From: Cenococcum geophilum 1.58
Taxonomy: Eukaryota; Ascomycota; Dothideomycetes; Gloniales; Gloniaceae
Direction: 5' to 3'
DNA length: 64,000 nt
Assembly (NCBI GenBank): GCA_001692895.1
Contig: KV748193.1
Span: 496,001 to 560,000, forward strand
The notes under the pieces are model-generated. The model was not told the origin of the DNA, did not search any database, and was given only the letters and a program-made list of their open reading frames with translations. A program made the translations under genes and the position numbers. Shown here piece by piece: positions 12,275 through 24,089 of the stretch. Every line of letters starts with the position of its first letter. Positions within the stretch are counted from its first letter, which is position 1.

Positions 12275-13388
12275 TTGCCCCCCCTTTAGTTAGGGCTGGC
12301 CCCTAGCCTATATTCTAATAAATTAATTCTATATATAGAAAGGTAAGTAGTATAAAAGCCTTGCTTATATAGGGGAATAAAGAAATAGGGGAAAAGGACT
12401 AGCTAAGCAGCCTTAATAAAAACCTTAACCTATGGCCAAAACCCAGTGGGAAAAAGGGCCTATTTTAGGTAGGAAAAGAGCGTCTGCTAATAGGATAAGA
12501 CTTAATTATATACAATCAGTCTTAAAGAGATAATCGCCTACGATTAAGTCTTAATAGCTCTATAGCTAACAGCCAGATAGTCTCTACTTAAAGCTAGCTT
12601 AATCGCAAGAATATCCCTTATATTACCCCCCCCCCCTCTTACAGTTAGCCCCCTCCATTACCTTGCGGTAGCAAAAGATTATAGAGGGCTCGTCCCGGAA
12701 GGGGTTCGGAGAGATATTGGTATTTAACTACAATAGGGTCTTATAAGCTTTTAAAGTAAGCTAGAGCTCTTAAAGCAACTAAAGTCTTACTAAGATAATC
12801 GCGTAGGATCTTTAAGCTGCTGCTATCTCTTTTTAGGTAAGCTATAGCTCTTAATATAAGCTAAAGCTCTTAGAGCGACTAAAGCCTTATAGAAAGATAA
12901 TCGCGTACAATCTTTATAAGACGTAGCTCTTTTAGAGACTTTAAATTGACGTCTTAATTGCCTTCCCCTAGCCGCATAATTAGTTTTTATAAGGAAGTGA
13001 TAGCTAAATAGCCATACGCGTGTTTCCTTCCTTCTAAATTACACTGTTATTACGGAGTAATATTAGCAATAAGAAGAGATTACATAGGATCTTTAAGCCG
13101 CCGCCATTCTCTTAGGCAATCTATAGCTCTTAATATAAGCTAGAGCTCTTAGAGTGACCAAAGCCTTACAGAAAGATAATCGCGTACAATCTTTAAGCCG
13201 TAGCTCTTAAAGCAAGCAGTAGCTTATAAGATCACATAGAATCTCTAAGCCAAAGCTCTTAAGGTAAGCCGTAGCTTAATAAGACAACCACCTACGGTTT
13301 AGTCTCAGCAGCCCTCAGGCTAACAGCCAGAGAGTCTCCGGGTCGGGCCGTAGCCCTTAGACAAGCCGTAGCTCTAAGACGAGCCGTA
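12275..13388. repeat. Non-coding repeat block with direct repeats of about 279 bp
   Basis: No coding potential seen. Segments of the form AGCTCTTAGAG...GATAATCGCGTACAATCTTTA recur: 12808-12945 matches 13085-13215 (spacing about 277-279 bp), and a more diverged copy starts near 12755. A further motif (CTAACAGCCAG...) recurs at 12558, 13321 and 14350. The block looks like the body of a non-autonomous element or a decayed satellite. Confidence 0.6.
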
Positions 13389-13416
13389 GCTCTAAGCAGT
13401 GTGGTTTTGGATAAAC

Positions 13417-13486
13417 CTTATCGCGATAAGACGCAATGGATATCCTTATCGCGATAAGGATATCCATTGCGTTTTATCGCGATAAG
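13417..13486. repeat. 70-bp near-perfect palindrome
   Basis: Centred at 13451/13452. It contains TTATCGCGATAA three times (both ends and centre). The inner 42 bp (13431-13472) are a perfect palindrome, and the full 70 bp is broken only by one mirrored mismatch pair. Cruciform-capable; lies just inside the left end of the hAT-like element. Confidence 0.95.
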
Positions 13487-13849
13487 TCTTGGCATACCCC
13501 AAATAAATTTTTAGTTGCCTTCCTCCTCTTTATTATTATATAAAATATAGTTTTAAAAGTAAATTTAGAAGCTCTTGACTCTATTAATACCTCTAAATCG
13601 AAAAATATAAGAGGTTTATTAGCTCTTTAATATGGAATACCCGTCCACTAGGCAGTAATGTAGTTTTGGATAAATCTTATCGCGATAAGTCTTAGTATAA
13701 CCCTAAATAATTTTTTAGTCGCCTTCTTTATTATTATTATATAAAAATAACTAATTTAAACCTAGTAAATAAAGTTATATTATCCTTTTTCTCTAAATTT
13801 TAGTAAGTGGCTCTATATATGGCTCTATATCCGGCTCTGCGCATGGAAG

Positions 13850-14152
13850 CTCCGCATACGGAGGCTCCGCACGAAGCTCTGCACGAAGCTTTGCACGAAG
13901 CTTTGCACGAAGCTCTACACGAAGCTCCACACGAAGCTTTGCACGAAGTTCCGCACGAAGCTCCGCACGAAGCTCTGCACGAAGCTCTGCGCGAAGCTCT
14001 GCGCGAAGCTCTGCGCGAAGCTCTGCGCGAAGCTCTGCACGAAGCTCTGCACGAAGCTCTGCACGAAGCTCCGTGTACGGAGGCTCTGCACGAAGCTCCG
14101 CGTACAGAGGCACTGCACGAAGTTCTGTATACAAAAGCTCTGCACGACGGCT
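13850..14152. repeat. 12-bp minisatellite (GAAGCTCTGCAC unit)
   Basis: More than 20 tandem, slightly diverged copies of a 12-bp unit. Because 12 is a multiple of 3, the array is open in several frames on both strands and yields spurious repetitive ORFs such as an EALH repeat. I do not regard these as genes: they begin and end within the MITE and have no domain. Confidence 0.9.
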
Positions 14153-14312
14153 CTGCGTACGACGGTTCTGTCCTATTCTGCTTGGTTGGGGTAGAAAAGC
14201 CCCGCACAGGGCATTTTATCCTTATCGATTGCGATATTTTATGCATTTTCTATTGGATAAGGATATTTTATGCTCGCTTATTCGCATTATCCAAAACCAC
14301 ACTGGCTCTAAG

Positions 14313-15344
14313 AGACAACCACCCACGGTTTAGTCTCGGCAGCTCTATGGCTAACAGCCAGAAAGTTTCCGGGTCGGGCCGTAGCCCTTAAGCGATCGCG
14401 AACGATCTAAGAGCCGTAGCTCTTGAAGCAAGCAGTAGCTTACAAGACTACCTACGATCTCAATAAGCCGTAGCTCTTAAGGTAAGCCGTAGCTTAATAA
14501 GAGATAACCGCCTTACAATTAGGTCTCGGCAGCTCTATAGCTAATTAGGCAGTAGCCCTTAATTGCATTTAATCTAAAAGCAAGGGTAGTAGCTATAGCT
14601 TTAAAAACTAGCCATCAGTTCTTTAGATAGCTATTAAATAGCAATTATATAGCCTCCAGGGTAGCTACATCTCTTTAAAGACGTTCAACCTTATAGCAAG
14701 TAAACCGCGGTTAGCTATAGAGTATTTACAAGCTTGATCGCATAGGATCCCCCTTGATTTTTGCCAAAAAGCTTTCGGATAGCAATCAAATTGCCTTTAG
14801 GTCGCCGTCGTGGCAGAGCTACACCGCTACACTGCTAATCGTATGCGGGTATACCAATCGCTAGGTAATCGCGTACGATCTGGATAGCCCCAACCCTTGG
14901 CCAGGTGGCTACCATCTCCCTTATCTCCTAATCCATATCTACCACCATAAGCGGATGCGATCTGCCAGACGTCTTGCTAGTATAGCTGCTTTGCAACATA
15001 CGCGATCGTCCTAGGTAAGATAGAGGACCTAATCTGTATTCCAACACTATTATACAAATGCGATCTCCAGGCGTCTACTAGTGTACCTACTATGTTGTAG
15101 TAAACGCGATCGTCCTAGGTAAAAATAGAGGATCGTGAAATTGCTTAAGGGCGCAGCCCTTAGCTTATTATAGGCTACTACCCGCAAGAGTATAGGATTG
15201 GTTTAAATATAAGGCAGTATTGCCTAGGTGTACGGTAGGGAGCAGGTAAGCCGAGTATAAGTCACAGGGAGTTAATAGAAGAGGACGATATGGTAATAAG
15301 GTAGGTAATAGCCTCTGTAGACATAAGACAAACTAATAAGGGAG
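14313..15344. repeat. Repeat-derived DNA without a recognisable gene
   Basis: It continues the 12.3-13.4 kb repeat block (a copy of the CTAACAGCCAG motif at 14350, AGCCGTAGCTCTT motifs to about 14560). Then comes a stretch with two related segments at about 14990-15020 and 15095-15125 (ACGCGATCGTCCTAGGTAA). Less RIP-mutated than neighbours. No ORF or RNA gene seen. Confidence 0.5.
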
Positions 15345-15464
15345 GAAGGGTTGTAAGCCTAAGGAGCTTATAAGGAGGTGCCAAGGGCTAGCCAAAGGCT
15401 AGCCTTGGCGACCCCTAAGAGCCCCTAGGCGTACACCCAAGTAAGGGCCAAAATAACCCTTATA
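15345..15464. repeat. Repeat X copy 2 (LTR-like)
   Basis: Matches 1-25 plus 12182-12274 across its length (TGTAAGCC..AAGG..CTTATAAGG, then the GGCTAGCC pair, then CCCTTATA). It is less RIP-mutated than copy 1. Confidence 0.55.
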
Positions 15465-16023
15465 CCTTTAGCGCTTAATCTTCTAATTAGCCTAGGTAGG
15501 GCTAGGGGGGCTCTAGTTACTTTCTAGTAGCGTTATAACCGTTATAAAAGGTATCTATATTTTCTTTAGCGGTAACTATAGGTATATAAGAGTGTTTAAG
15601 CTCCTAAAGCATCTAGGTATTAGGGCTTATTTAGCCATCTTACCTAAAGGGTTATATTATTACAATCTCTCGCTATTAGAGGGACCTTCTTGCCTTACCG
15701 CGACGGCTTTCTATAAGGTGCCCGTGGAGTTTCCGTTTAGGTTATTACGAAATTTTAAAGGAGAATAGTGGTTGTAAATAAAAGATATAAATAAACAATC
15801 TGGTCCTTAAAGCCGGCTGCCATTTTAAAAAGGAGTAGGAAGGATTTAAATATAAGGGGACTTTGTAAACAGGGGGCTATAAGGCACAATTATAGAACAG
15901 GATAGGGAGGTAAGGCCTCTAGGATTGTGGAGACTAATACTACGGGCACGTGCCTCCGGCACGTGACTGGCGACTATTTAAGGGGTGTCCGGGGGTTGTC
16001 CTAAGGGCAACCTAAGGTGTCCG
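15465..16023. other. Intergenic/decayed DNA, no gene seen
   Basis: No sustained reading frame. The only structure is a short hairpin near 15938-15961 (GGCACGTGCC, 3-bp loop, then GGCACGTG). The 8-bp target duplication of the following transposon, CAATAATA, is at 16024-16031. Confidence 0.4.
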
Positions 16024-16031
16024 CAATAATA

Positions 16032-16262
16032 TTATCTAATAAATCAGACTCCTGGGGAGAAATTGCGCTACGGCGTAACGCTAAGGACCTAGTGCCACGC
16101 TTATAGACTCCTATAAACTCCTAAGCCAATTAAACCACTATACCCTAGTCCTATAGAGTCCTGTGAAGTCCTAAACCAATTATATTACACTAAGAGGTAT
16201 TTCTCCCTAAGAGTCTAAGAGCTTATAGGCGCCCTTTATATATAAACTTAAAGTTTTTTATT
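16032..16262. repeat. Left terminal inverted repeat
   Basis: RIP-mutated partner of 24957-25186. The inner part shares a perfect 19-bp stretch GTCTAAGAGCTTATAGGCG (16213-16231 against 24992-25010, inverted). It contains its own stem: 16047-16063 pairs with 16199-16215 (17 bp, two transition mismatches), enclosing ACTCC-type subterminal repeats. Confidence 0.85.
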
Positions 16263-16382
16263 AGGCAACAACTCTTCTATTACAACGCTGTATCTTATAC
16301 CCTAAATTAACTCTAAAATACTTCCAACCATATTTAATCAAAAGCTATTTACTTCCTCTATCTTATTAAGAAATAATAGACG

Positions 16383-19170
16383 TTGCCGGCGGAATACCTA
16401 TACCCCTATCCAATAATTCGTAAAGCCCTTTATCTAGGGTTCCTCCTAGCTCTCCTTTGCCTTCTAATAAATATCCTAATAGGTATCTTAATAAACTCGA
16501 CAGCGATATGGATTACCTTAACAATAAGCTTAATAGCGACGCTATTAAGGCCCTTCAGCCTTCCTCTAACGGACCTTTCTCTCCTACCCGTAATTAATAC
16601 AATATAAGCAATAGGGAACGGCGGTTTACACAATTTAAGCTATAATAGGTAGCTAATATACTATGCCGCGTTAAATGGAGCTTTTAAGGCTTTATACTTG
16701 CTTAGGTTAGGTTAGAAGAAGGCCGAGAGGTTATAATTAAGCACCGCCTATATAGTAGTTAATAACAGCAACGGCTTTAACTAAGGCGTGCTATGGATAA
16801 TCTACGTATATGGAACGTCTGCTTACGTTATTCTCTAGTAGACTCTTTTACTATAGAGCTTAATAACCTTATCCGCCAGCCTTACTTTACTTAATTTAAT
16901 TATACCATAGACCTAAAGACGCTTAACTTTAAGCTAGCCTTTAGGACTATCTAAGAGGTTGCCCCTATATAGCATGCTATTCTTATAAGACTTATAAGCA
17001 ATTAGCGCGCCTACTAACCTAGCTACGACGCTCCGCTTTAGACTAATGCGTTATCTAAGCAATTATTTACTATTACTAGTATAGTATATTATTCTTAGGC
17101 CAAAAAGCGATCCGCCTTCCTCTTTTTAATGCTAGATATCTATCTAGTAGGCTCTAGTGTAAAGCGGTAAGTAATTAAGACTCTATTAGGGCTTGGAATA
17201 TATTATAGTTATTATTAGGCCAGTTAGTTAATAAACAAGATCGCTAAGGCGGCAAAGGTATAGTATTTAACTTTTATAAACTCCTAGGCTAACTAGCTAA
17301 CTTCTTTAGAGATAACTCCAGCTTTAGGCGTCTAATAAGCAGATAGTAATTATTTATAATAACGTTAACTTTAAAGATAGAAAAAGGGACGAGGTTATAG
17401 GCCATACGGATACTATGCGATTATTAACAACAGCGGCTATTATTCTTTGCCCTAAGCTACCAACTTTAGGTCTACGTCAGTCTATACACAATCCAACAAT
17501 ACCTCTTAGGCTTAAAGATATATTGGCTGCCCCTAGTATATCTAGCAAGGACGGTGGGATTGGGTTAAGCATTACATAAAGCCTTATATTAGATATAATT
17601 AAGAGAATTTATACAACCAGCGTTAGTTCTGTATTTAGAGATAGTGATTGCTATTCTAAAATACTAAGTATACATTATCTTAAAGTGAACAAGACTAAGT
17701 TCTGGCAATTTGGGGCTATATTTAAGGATAAGGGTACTATTAAAGGTATATATAGCGTCTATAAAAGTATATTCCTAAACCAGCTTAGTTTACAGGCACC
17801 AGAAGACCCTACTAAAGCTAAAACTGTCTATAACGACTTTTATAATTAACTCTGGCTTATCTATAGAGACTAGCTTACAGCACGCTATATTAGGGCCGTT
17901 AAAAACGAGCAAACCTAGGCACGCCGACCATACAATTAACGGGATTGGCTTTTTAGTTTACCTGCGTGGTTCCATATCTAGATAAACCTACTAAATACTA
18001 TTGTCCGTACGCATTAGGCACCCGCTCTTTCTAAAGAGGAGGCTTATTATTACCTATAAGCTAATACTACTATATAGGGTCGCAGTTAGTATAGTTAGGA
18101 GAATACTAATATACTACCTAATAGAACCAATTGTTGCGCAGGGCTTTACGGCACGCGTAGTTGCATTATTTTACGCAGTAATGCAATGTAGGGGTTACCT
18201 TATTACCTCTAGTAGAGACTTCTTTAAGCGAATAGACTATATTACTAACGCTATCAGTTCCCTTATACCAGATCAATTTTTAGAACTTATAGAAGACGTC
18301 TATCTAGCCGTATTTACACTAAATACGTAAAATAGCAATAGCTCTACTAAGCAACTATATAACGATATTAAATTCCGGACAATATATCATATACTTTAAA
18401 AGGTTAAGCTATTTTTATCTATTCGGCATGCTATTAAACATACAGATATAGGTATGCTAAGGCACTTTATTAACCCTCTTATTATCTACTTTTTTAGCGC
18501 GTCCNAGCACAACTATANCCGNGAGATNTTATTCTATNNNTGGAATCTCTCCCNGGTAAANACGCCTAAGTTANAGTATANAATACTATCCTCTAGGCTT
18601 ATAAACTGGCTTAGTAGGGCTACTATACATAAAGCAATTAACCTTAGGCTTAAGTATCTTAATAGTAGCTATAAGATTAAAATGAAGTGTTATAAGAACT
18701 TAACACACGATACGGATATTACATTTAACTAAGTATATCTATTAAATACTTAGGTTAGGGCTTTACGTAAAAGACTAGAGGCTATATTTAGCGAGTATAT
18801 ACCTAGGGCTTATACTACTGCTACTGTAATACCGGATATGTTTTTACTCGCTTATACTCTCTTTACTTTAGATTTAGCCGAACTGCGGAGTATAGAGCAA
18901 TTAGCTAGTATAAAGTTCTTTAATTCTTCCAATATCTTATAAGAAGGTATTAGGGTACTAGCGGATAGGGTTAATTAGTTTAACTAGCAGCACGTTTAAC
19001 AATTAGATATAATTAGAGGGTTATATCCTTCTAAGACTATAGATAATACTAATAGATTTACTAATATAGAAGACTATACTAACTAGGTTAAGGAGGGGTT
19101 AGATAGGGTTATTAATCTAATAATTAACCTTATAACAATTAACCTTATTAACCTTATAGGAATTAGGGTA
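16383..19170 (+). pseudogene. Transposon protein resembling fungal DUF6589-type proteins
   Basis: Decayed plus-strand coding region with TAG at former Gln codons and a frame change between about 18050 and 18110. The first part (frame of 16383) includes VIIYNNVNFKDRKRDEVIGH and then TTAAIILCPKLPTLGLRQSI at about 17346-17500. The second part (frame of 18001) includes VAQGFTARVVALFYAVMQ and IRHAIKHTDIGMLRHFINP near 18420-18480. A C-terminal tail stays readable to about 19170. From memory these segments resemble the uncharacterised, multi-copy DUF6589-type proteins of fungi, which have no established function. Its place next to the left inverted repeat suggests it is the transposase of this element, but that is inference. 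N bases lie at 18505-18575. Confidence 0.6.
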
Positions 19171-19180
19171 GCTAACTAAT

Positions 19181-19607
19181 CTCTAAACTCCTATAAACTC
19201 CTATAAACTCCTAGACTAATTAAATACCTATATTTGTTAATGCTCTAAACCAGCATACTAGTAATACCTCCCTTAGGTTAAATTTGCCTAATCCTTAAAC
19301 TCCTATAAACTCCTAAATTACCTAGATTAATTAAACGTCTATTTTTACTAAACTATAATAATCTTAACTGGCCGCGACTGTCTTATTTGCACCAAAATAG
19401 ATATCTAGCGTAGGAAGTACACGAGCTTTAACGTTTGCCGGTATAGGCTTAATACGCCCTCTATATGCTCTAGATATGGGTTATTAGCCTTACGCTATAC
19501 TCCATAACGGCCTAGCAATCTTTAGTAACAGCGAACTTAGTTATAGCCGAACTCTTATAAACTCCTACAAACTCCTATAAACTCCTAGGCCAATTAAATA
19601 CCCGCGT
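19181..19607 (+). repeat. Internal copies of the ACTCCTATAA-type subterminal repeat
   Basis: Three clusters (19181-19225, 19296-19330, 19551-19607) of 2-4 units of about 11 bp followed by a CCAATTA-like motif. Same orientation as the left-end clusters (16101-16180) and as 21251-21347. Inverted copies lie at 24501-24560, 24650-24690 and 25072-25125, the last one free of RIP. Confidence 0.8.
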
Positions 19608-19761
19608 TTCTCTTTAACTAGGCTAATATAACTTATACACAAACTTTTATATAAACTTTTACACAAAATTTTATACGAGATAATAATAGAACCTAGCAAC
19701 TGTATTCAACCACCACCTATCTATACTACCTACTAGGCAACTCCGGGGCTTCTATAACGCC

Positions 19762-19942
19762 TTATAGTTAGGCCCGCACCAAACAGTACCGTTATTTAAA
19801 ATTACCCCTTAGATTAATACAGTCGGATTAAAGCTTACCTATAAAGGATACCTTACGGTTAGGCCCGCACCAGACAGTATTATTATTAGGTTTTACTCCT
19901 TAAATTAATATAACTAGATTAAAGCTTACCCGTAAAAGTATA
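19762..19942. repeat. 91-bp tandem duplication
   Basis: Two adjacent copies beginning GTTAGGCCCGCACCA (19769 and 19860) and ending AAAGCTTACC. They differ mainly by transitions. No coding role is evident. Confidence 0.8.
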
Positions 19943-19984
19943 CTATAAAAGCTATTACTTCCGCGCACTAAAGTGCTAGAAAGC

Positions 19985-20870
19985 AACACTAAACCCCCTC
20001 CCCCTCCCCTTACGCCATAATGCCACTACTGCTAGGACCTAGTGGTGGACCACTAGACGGCTTATACGCCGCTAAAGACCTTAGCCTAGGAGGTAGGGGC
20101 GAGGGATCCTTAGGGTCCTTGCGCCTACGCCTTAAGAGGCTACACCCGCCAGAGCGGGCCGCTACTTGGTAGCGAGCGCAGGTGTCCCTAGGCCTACTCA
20201 CCTGCTATACACCCTTTTTAGAGTATACCTAACACTCCTCACCTAAGGCCTAGCAGGCAGTATATCGCTCACTACCCACTAACTCCACCCCTAACTCCGT
20301 CTCCATTATCCGGCCAATATAGCCCTAGTCTCTCCGCTTATTCGGCCCTATAGCCGCTAACCCCACCACCAACTGCGACCACTATTTGCCTTAGGCGGTA
20401 GGGGCGTATGCGGCAGTTGCCTTACTGCGGAGGGCCCAAGCCTACGGCAGGTGGACTGAGTTAGCGCGCTAGGCAAGGGCAAACCCAGCGGTAGTAAGGG
20501 TAGGCGGCGGGAGGGCGGGTAACAGGGGAAGGGCTAGGGTGGGAGTAGGGGCGGGAGTAAGAGTAGGAGTAGGAGCGGGAGTAGGAGCGGGAGCAGGAGC
20601 GGGAGCCGGGGCCGGTAATAGTAATAGTGGTAGTAGCCTATAAACATATATAAGCTAAGTACATACTATACAGTTATTAATACTTACAGCTTCTCTCCTA
20701 ACTCCCCACCGCCAAACCATTTATTATCATTGTTGTCGTTATTAGCGGCGGCAGCGGGTGGCGGCGGCAGCACTAGCGGCGGCGGCGGTGGCGGTAGTGG
20801 TGGTGCTGCTGCTGCTACTAGTGGTGCTAGTACTATCGCTGCTAGTACTAAAAGGGGAGGGTAAGAACGG
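19985..20870. other. GC-rich, simple-repeat segment inside the large transposon
   Basis: It contrasts sharply with the AT-rich surroundings and keeps CA/TG. It contains purine runs of GGAGTAGGAGCGGGA type (20530-20610) and GGC/GGT/GCT triplet runs (20745-20850). A 63-codon minus-strand frame (20201-20010) is Arg/Pro-rich with a few Cys, but starts nowhere convincing. It may be a low-complexity exon or promoter region of one of the element's genes, or a third relic. I cannot decide. Confidence 0.45.
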
Positions 20871-21078
20871 CGGCGACGGGGGCGGGGGCTATTTAAATCA
20901 GTTAGTTATATCTTATAGTTAATAGTTACTAATACTAATGCTTACAGCGTCTCTAAACAAAACCTGCTAGACTAAAGCCGGCAACAAAGAAGCAGGCGCG
21001 CGGCCGTAAAAATTCTCTCCTTATTAAGGAGGATATTAAATAGGTACGCAAGCACCCAGACAGTAGAAGGAGTCATTT

Positions 21079-21112
21079 AAAAAGCTTTTTTTTTAAAAAA
21101 AAAAAAGCTTTT
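21079..21112. repeat. A/T hairpin
   Basis: AAAAGC followed by T9, then A12 and GCTTTT: an almost perfect palindrome of about 34 bp between the two convergent genes. It could act as a bidirectional transcription end, but this is inference. Confidence 0.6.
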
Positions 21113-21449
21113 AATAGGAGATATGGCTAAGAGTAAGTTCGAAAATAAGGTTTAAACTAAGTTATTATTGCTAGGCAAGATTTAGTACCATTTACCTTTA
21201 ATTTAGTCTTCTTTACTAATAAGAATAATTCTCTAATTTACTATAGGATCCCCGTAAACTCCTATAAACTCCTATAAACTTCTGCAAACTCCTAGGCTAA
21301 TTAGAGTCGCGTATTACTTCTTACAAACTCCTATAAATTCCTGGATTATATGTCTACGCATTTATATAAAAGTTCTCTTTACCCTTTAGGGTTGCACACC
21401 TTACGCGTCCTCTCTTTAAGATGGGTATAAAGTTTAGCACTTTACCCGT

Positions 21450-24085
21450 ATTTAGATCTCTTTCTGCTAACGGTAACTAACGTAATAGTATAGTAGGCTC
21501 TGTGCTATTACGCCTTTACCTTTATCTCTTTTAACTTAGAGTAATACTTTTCTGGGTATCTAATATATTAACCGGCTGCTGGGTATCTAACTAGCTATAG
21601 TTACGGCTATACCTAATAACATTTACTCCTAAAATACGAGCTTGTTTAAGCTGTCTTATTATACACTAAATACCTTTAAACACACCATTAGGTGGGACAG
21701 GTAAGGTTAGTAATAGCAATACTGGCGTACTAATAGCTCTATTAACCCATTCTCCTAATTCTAATAACGTATATTTATTTACTCCAGCCGTCTTAATTAT
21801 ATATAACTATATAGCCCTTAACACCTCTCGTCTTGCAACCTGTATAGTAAGAGTATCATCCCTTTTACAAATAGTTGCGGCGTAATTAGATGCACTGGTA
21901 TAAGATTCCTAACTATGCTAGCCTTATAACTCCTATAGCTCCTATAGCTGCTATTATTGCCTTCTTATATATCTTACATTCTTTATCTTATTATATAAAT
22001 TATTAACCTCCTTAATAAAGCACTAGAGTTGCTCTACTAATAATTGCCTAGCCTTTTCTCTATAAGGCCATATCTAAAGTAGAGGAGCTTTAGTATAGAG
22101 GCGATTAAAAGTAAGCGTATCCTAAAAGTCCGGTCCCAGTTTATATATATATACAAGCTACCAGCGGTATATTTTATTCATATACCTATCTAGTAGCATA
22201 GGGAAGCGCCTACCTACACCATATAATGCTTCCGCCTACGTAGTTATCCATTTATTAATAAGAATTAGGGTAAAATAAGGTCGCGAACCGCTTCTTAGCT
22301 AAGTAATTAGCAGTAGGATATCTAGAGCCTAAGTAAGAGTTAGAAGTAGTGCAGGGTTATAACGACTATAATATTAATCCGGAGGTACGCGGGTAACAGT
22401 AACTTATTATAGTAGCTTACCCTCACCAAGGTAAGTTAGAAAGGTCCTCCAATAGCATATACTATTAATTATTTCCATCCATACAGCCGATAGCCTAGCG
22501 CGATAAGACATCTCTATCTTACTCTAAAATTTAGTTTTTATAGCTTTATTAATAGGAGTAGAAGCCTGGTTAGAAGCTAGTATCTAAAAAGAAATGCTTT
22601 CCGTATCACTTGCGTCGCTAAGCGTATAGCCGTTAGCTAGTTAACTACGTGCTGTTACTTAATTAGCTAATAGTTAATTTCGATATAGCTTATAAGTGGT
22701 CTTCTAAGGTATATCTAGTTAAAGCTGTGACTGTTTAATCTCTGGTCTATTAACACCTTCTATATTAAAGGCCCAGTACGGCAGAAATATGTAACCTTTA
22801 CTAGTTTAACTATAGCCCTGTCTACTGCGACTAAGCCGCTACTATAGATCTCTAAGACTCTTTATAATTAGAAACTTCTAAAGCACTACCCGTTTAATAT
22901 CCGCGACATTAACACCTATACTAAAAGACGTTATTACCACTATAATCCTTATAGACGATAAGGATTTCTTAAACTCTTTATATTAAGTAGTGCGATTATA
23001 CTCTTAAATATATGCAGTATATACCTAAACCACATTAGTAACGCAACGGGTTCCACTATCAGCATTAGTAGTATACTATTTATTAGATGCGAAGGTTAAA
23101 GTCTTTATAAGAAGTGCTCTTTAGAAATATGCCGCTGCTTCCTAAATAGACCGACGACCGTCTATAAAAATAATTATCTTTAGTATTTTCTTTAGGACTG
23201 TAGTATCTAAATCTATATACGCATCTAATAGGAAGTATAGTACGTCCTATAAATCCACCATGCCTTTACTAAGCGGTAGTACGCATATTAAGACATCGGG
23301 GCGATCCATAGAAGTCCTAATTACCTTAGTCTAGTATATACGACTACCTATAGAGCGAAAACCGGCGTTTTAAAGAACTAGTTACTCTACTTCCTTATTA
23401 AGTGTAGCTAAGCAACCAAACCAAACTATATCCTGACGAAGTATTGTCCGTAGCTCGCCTATTATAGTAAACGCTAGTTAAAACGTTTCCCATTACTTTA
23501 CTAGATAATACTTATTAATTATAATAAGTCCAATCCTAGCCTATAGTTCTGGGCTCTTTAACGCAGCCTAGAAAGACTTTAATAAGGCCTACTTAGGACC
23601 AAAAAAAACGTGCGTATATATACTATCCTTTACCTTTACAATTAAGGCCTTATCTGCGATCCTACTCTTAGCAGTAATAAGACACGGATTAGAACCATTA
23701 AGCTTCCGGATATTATCCAACTACTTATCCCTAAGCTTGCTTAGTGGGACTAACTAGATAGTAATCTTGCTCGTTAAGATTAAAAAAGTATAAAAAATAA
23801 GACTTTTTCTAAAACCGGTGCGTGTAATAAGAAGTATATTACTAAAACCAAATATTAGACATCTTAAGGTGCGTACCTACTCCGGATAAGAGGTCTAAGG
23901 GCGGCCTCCTGGGTTTATATTCTAGAGTATTCGTTTAAGACATTCTTCTAAAACATTTATCTATAAAGGAATATTTTCCTTACGCCGAGCTTCCTAAATA
24001 ATAGACGGCAATTCTTTTAGATTTATCTAATTAATCGCTGCAATACAACCTGGTTATACAGTCAAAACTCTTTATAACGATGCGG
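21450..24085 (-). pseudogene. RecQ-type DNA helicase relic of the large transposon
   Basis: Minus-strand reading, from about 24085 down. Motif I relic RTGFRKSLIFYTF lies near 23800-23830 (G-x-GKS expected). Then ARIGLIIINKYYLVKQWE (23500-23540), where the DExH box should be, followed by VWFGCLATLNKEVEQ (motif III, S/C-A-T) near 23410-23450. IRIIVVITSFSIGVNVADI (motif V region) is near 22930, and LQQRLSRSRQGY (motif VI, QR-x-GR-x-GR) near 22805-22850. The order and spacing fit a RecQ-family helicase core, with a further C-terminal region to about 21450. Catalytic residues are lost to C/T and G/A changes and TAG stops are common. RecQ-like genes are known near fungal telomeres (TLH), but here the helicase lies inside inverted repeats, so I read it as transposon cargo or machinery. 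Confidence 0.8.
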
Positions 24086-24089
24086 GTCG

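Larger units (their letters stand above)
13397..14304. mobile_element. hAT-like non-autonomous transposon (MITE), 908 bp
   Basis: Seen: terminal inverted repeats CAGTGTGGTTTTGGATAA at the left and its complement at the right, and a perfect 8-bp target duplication GCTCTAAG (13389-13396, 14305-14312). CAGNG termini and 8-bp TSDs are hAT hallmarks. The first 200 bp is repeated internally about 260 bp downstream (from 13654). The interior also holds a 70-bp palindrome and a 12-bp minisatellite. No transposase is present, so it must have been moved in trans. Confidence 0.9.

Noticed and set aside
13793..14391. Repetitive ORFs on both strands (EALH/RAEL-type repeats)
   Set aside because: They are by-products of a 12-bp minisatellite inside a MITE; open frames on both strands at the same place, no start context and no domain.
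16430..16633. 67-codon minus-strand ORF
   Set aside because: Antisense to the start of the DUF6589-like relic; arginine-rich shadow of TAG-poor antisense.
20010..20201. 63-codon minus-strand Arg/Pro-rich ORF with Cys residues, considered as a zinc-cluster exon
   Set aside because: Cys spacing does not match a known cluster and the composition follows the local GC-rich repeats. Mentioned in the feature for the region, not called as a gene.
21450..24085. Subtelomeric location inferred from the RecQ-type helicase
   Set aside because: No telomeric repeat array or subtelomere pattern was seen, and the helicase lies within defined transposon ends.
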